This document shows, piece after piece, positions 4,186-6,501 of a DNA stretch of 6,501 nt (its first letter is position 1; every line of letters begins with the position of its first letter). The DNA comes from Parcubacteria group bacterium (GTDB taxonomy: Bacteria > Patescibacteria > ABY1 > Buchananbacterales > UBA6539), in contig NYZP01000012.1 of assembly GCA_002687175.1 (NCBI GenBank), positions 1-6,501 of the forward strand. Reading direction: 5' to 3'. Below the pieces are notes generated by a model, which did not search any database, had not been told where the DNA came from, and saw nothing but the letters and a program-made list of their open reading frames with translations. Made by a program: the position numbers and the translations under genes.

Positions 4186-6501
4186 TTAATATCGATCCAG
4201 GCGTTGTTCAGGCTGAACAACTGCCAATTTAAGAATTTTTGATTCACTACCGGATTCCACATGCGCTAAATACATACCACTCGCGACAGGAACTCCGAAA
4301 TCATTTCTCAAATCCCATACAGAGAATTGAGATCCATCGCCAACGTTTGATCCATTAATTGTACGAACGTGGTTTCCAGCCAAATCAAAAATGCGAATTT
4401 TCCAACTACCTGATTCAGGCAGATGTGTGAAATGCATTTGTTGGTCTACAGGATTTCTTTCTTCCGGATTATAACCAAAGTATGGATTGGGCCATACGCT
4501 TACATCTGAAACTGCAACTGTTTTTGCTTGTGGTTTCATATCCCCTGTCTGAACTGTAAACACATCAGAAGCGCTATTGGGTTTGGTCGTAATCATTTGG
4601 AAAACTGATCCCGTTTCAGGATATGGTGATTTTGTGACCCATGGGTCAGCTGTTACATCACCACCATTCCAATCGATAAATGCAATATTCATCATCATGG
4701 CGCGTGAAGTTTGTCCTGCCCCGGCAAGAGGTAAGCCAGGTCCGGTTGCCCATGGATAATTACCGCCATGCATAGGATCCGCCGTATAAGCTGCTACGAG
4801 CGCTTCATAACCAGCTGTTCCTGGTGCTCTGTCCATATGTTCCACTATATAAAGTCCTTCTGTCATGGGATCATTCGAAGCGCCAGACATTGGGCTATCT
4901 ACTTGTTGCAAATCCCATACGCCATTGCCATTGGCATCAAGAAAAATTGCAAACATTTGGAAATCATCAGACGGATCTGTAATATCACCAATATTCCAAA
5001 TTTCTAATGGGCTGTCTGATAATAATTCGGTTCCCCACCAATCAAACATTTTACTCCCCTTTTCAGTAAAGCGAAATTCAAAGTCATCAGGGATGAGTGC
5101 ACCAATTCCACCATCAGGATTTCCATAGCCACCAGAATATCGAGTGACATACCCAATAAACTTTTCGTAGGCATAATTTGTTGTTGAATTAGTAGCAAGA
5201 AACCACCAAGAAGAAGATAAAGACATTTGGTCGCCGGGATAATTCCCACCAGGATCAGACAAGGAAGGATATCCACGCCAGCTTGCACTTGCGCGAGCTG
5301 CTGGATCTACAGCACCCGCTGCATTGGCAACTAACCGGAAATCTTTGAACTCTAATGGCGGTCCATTAACTTCAAACAGCAGTCCATCAATAATTGGATT
5401 TGCTCCTGTCCCAACAGGTTTTGCTGTGGCAAAGTCTAAACCACCTTGGATTGTATTGTTGGGACTAACAACAGTTCCACCACTAGTAACAGACCAATTT
5501 ATCACCTTTGACCCATCGGGAAGAGTATCGCTAAAAGTGACCACATAATCATCTCCAGTAATGGCTGTAGAAACAACTACCGTTGCATTTACACTGCCAT
5601 CCGATGCACCGCTGGTGTGCGTCGCTGTACCCACTGTGCCCGAAGCTGTAAGCGAGTCAGTCAATACACCTTCTGGATACTGAGGCCGGAGCGCCATTAT
5701 GGACAGAGGGCTTTCCAGTGTTTTTGGAATTCCAAAGGGGTTATACCCATAGGAGGTTACCGCAAAATAGTATTCACGATTTGTTTTTAAGGGAATTCCA
5801 TCATTCAGAGCATCCTTCGAGACTGCCAAAGAGCGTTTAATCCCCGAGTCCGAACCAAATTGGGTTCGTATGTTTATGACTTCACCTAAAGAGGCACTAA
5901 AGACATTATCATATATTTCTGTGATACCATTTTTCAGATCATAGGTTGCAATTAGTTTTTTTGCACCTGCACCTGAAGTCGTTTCTAATTGATAAACATT
6001 GTATCCTTCAAATTTGAAAAATGTGTTTTCACCCAGAAAGGATGTATCAATCGCTGCTACATATTGTACTGTATAAATCACCGAACTGTCTGCATTGGCA
6101 TAAGATGTATCTAACACAGTATATCCATCTAATAATCCGGCTAATTCACCTTCGCTGAAATATCCTGTTCCAAAAGTTGTATCAAACGCTGATGCTACGG
6201 GAACTTTGTCAATAACATCTTCGATATTATATGACTCAGAAGCATCATCCCATGTGAAAATGATTTCTTCCGGTAATGTTGTTGCTGTTACAGTCGGTGC
6301 CGCAGGAGACGCTGGAAGCGCAAACTGTATATCATAAGCAAGTTGTGCAAGCGCATCTACTTGTCTCAAGTATGTAACTGATTTTTTAGCAGATCCTGCG
6401 GCTGCATGCATAATACCAAATACCACTTCCTGGGAATCCCCTGGGGCCATGGTGAACGGACCAGCATTCATAACAAACCGACGGTCACTGGAAGCATGAA
6501 C
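4186..6501 (-). CDS. Large secreted protein with C-terminal T9SS sorting domain (5' end outside window)
   Basis: The window holds the last 771 codons. The frame stays open to the right edge, and the ten codons before the first Met at 6471 (reading VHASSDRRFV) continue naturally into NAGPFTMAPGDSQEVVFGI, so that Met is not the start. This PGDSQEVVFG segment is common in large surface proteins of Marinimicrobia-like genomes. Residues about 62-270 (counted from the right edge) look like a fibronectin type III region: PAAPTVTATTLPEEIIFTW, then FEGYNVYQLE and NREYYFAVTSYGYNPFG, with about 75 residues inserted between the first strands and the next. The middle is a beta-rich, Asp-, Gly- and Trp-rich region of no recognised family, with one DANGNGVWD loop. 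The last 105 residues are the sorting domain. The protein is expected to cross the outer membrane by T9SS and be anchored to or released at the surface. No catalytic motif was recognised, so its activity is unknown. It lies upstream of the PorV-like gene in the same unit. Confidence 0.88.
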   Translation of the reverse strand, partial: VHASSDRRFVMNAGPFTMAPGDSQEVVFGIMHAAAGSAKKSVTYLRQVDALAQLAYDIQFALPASPAAPTVTATTLPEEIIFTWDDASESYNIEDVIDKVPVASAFDTTFGTGYFSEGELAGLLDGYTVLDTSYANADSSVIYTVQYVAAIDTSFLGENTFFKFEGYNVYQLETTSGAGAKKLIATYDLKNGITEIYDNVFSASLGEVINIRTQFGSDSGIKRSLAVSKDALNDGIPLKTNREYYFAVTSYGYNPFGIPKTLESPLSIMALRPQYPEGVLTDSLTASGTVGTATHTSGASDGSVNATVVVSTAITGDDYVVTFSDTLPDGSKVINWSVTSGGTVVSPNNTIQGGLDFATAKPVGTGANPIIDGLLFEVNGPPLEFKDFRLVANAAGAVDPAARASASWRGYPSLSDPGGNYPGDQMSLSSSWWFLATNSTTNYAYEKFIGYVTRYSGGYGNPDGGIGALIPDDFEFRFTEKGSKMFDWWGTELLSDSPLEIWNIGDITDPSDDFQMFAIFLDANGNGVWDLQQVDSPMSGASNDPMTEGLYIVEHMDRAPGTAGYEALVAAYTADPMHGGNYPWATGPGLPLAGAGQTSRAMMMNIAFIDWNGGDVTADPWVTKSPYPETGSVFQMITTKPNSASDVFTVQTGDMKPQAKTVAVSDVSVWPNPYFGYNPEERNPVDQQMHFTHLPESGSWKIRIFDLAGNHVRTINGSNVGDGSQFSVWDLRNDFGVPVASGMYLAHVESGSESKILKLAVVQPEQRLDRY
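4189..4503 (-). other. T9SS type A-like C-terminal sorting domain (FlgD-like fold)
   Basis: This is the last 105 residues of the secreted protein. It begins VSVWPNPYFGYNPEERNP and continues with MHFTHLPE, WKIRIFDLAGNHVRTI, VWDLRNDFGVPVASGMYLAHV and KILKLAVV, then a short polar tail QPEQRLDRY. These match the order of blocks in type A T9SS targeting domains (PNP, I.I.D..G..V..., W......G..V.SG.Y......). By family, the domain guides export through the outer membrane and is normally removed by PorU. The extended WPNPYFGYNPEERNP block and polar tail are typical of Marinimicrobia-like lineages. Confidence 0.88.
4912..4938 (-). other. EF-hand/dockerin-like calcium-binding loop in the secreted protein
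   Basis: The encoded DANGNGVWD has Asp or Asn at positions 1, 3, 5 and 9 and Gly at 6, as in DxDxDG calcium loops. Position 12 is Gln rather than Glu or Asp, so it is an incomplete EF-hand loop. It occurs once, directly after FQMFAIFL. Calcium binding is inferred from the pattern only. Confidence 0.4.

Noticed and set aside
4577..5548. Several open frames (plus strand at 4577-4759, 4768-5007, 4865-5128 and 5324-5548; minus strand at 5004-5288) within the large secreted protein
   Set aside because: All lie inside the long continuous coding frame, overlap each other and have no ribosome binding sites or family resemblance.
6469..6471. First Met of the large secreted protein as its start codon
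   Set aside because: The frame is open for all ten codons upstream to the window edge, the residues there fit the conserved block, and no Shine-Dalgarno sequence or signal peptide is present. The gene is truncated by the window.

Overview
The window most resembles Candidatus Marinimicrobia (SAR406, Neomarinimicrobiota) or another member of the Fibrobacteres-Chlorobi-Bacteroidetes superphylum. This is inferred from protein style, not from a marker gene. The supporting signs are a large secreted protein ending in a type IX secretion (T9SS) sorting domain (WPNPYFGYNPEERNP, DLAGNHVRTI, DLRNDFGVPVASGMYLAHV), a PorV/PorQ-family outer-membrane barrel directly behind it, and a TonB-dependent receptor with an N-terminal carboxypeptidase-regulatory-like domain. 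Base composition is moderately AT-rich.

Layout: (1) 1-1432, minus strand: the N-terminal 477 residues of a TonB-dependent receptor whose barrel continues past the left edge. (2) 1433-1537: a divergent intergenic region with a TATAAT box for the plus-strand genes. (3) 1538-3023, plus strand: a tight two-gene unit, an AroQ-family (type II dehydroquinase fold) protein of 141 residues followed 4 bp later by a GTG-started lipoprotein with an intact M23 metallopeptidase domain. (4) 3035-3070: a perfect 16-bp hairpin with A and T tracts on its two sides, a bidirectional terminator between convergent units. (5) 3095-6501, minus strand: a T9SS cargo protein, truncated at its N-terminus by the right edge, followed 26 bp later by a PorV/PorQ-family barrel gene with a strong Shine-Dalgarno sequence.

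Almost everything here concerns the envelope: uptake across the outer membrane, peptidoglycan cleavage, and export and display of a surface protein. The exception is the AroQ-like protein. It keeps the GPNLNLLG strand and the overall fold pattern of type II 3-dehydroquinate dehydratase, but nearly every catalytic or substrate-binding residue after the first Asn is replaced. It looks like a maintained pseudoenzyme or repurposed ligand-binding protein next to a cell-wall peptidase, and it is the best candidate for something undescribed in the window.

No RNA genes, CRISPR arrays, insertion sequences or obvious long repeats were seen.
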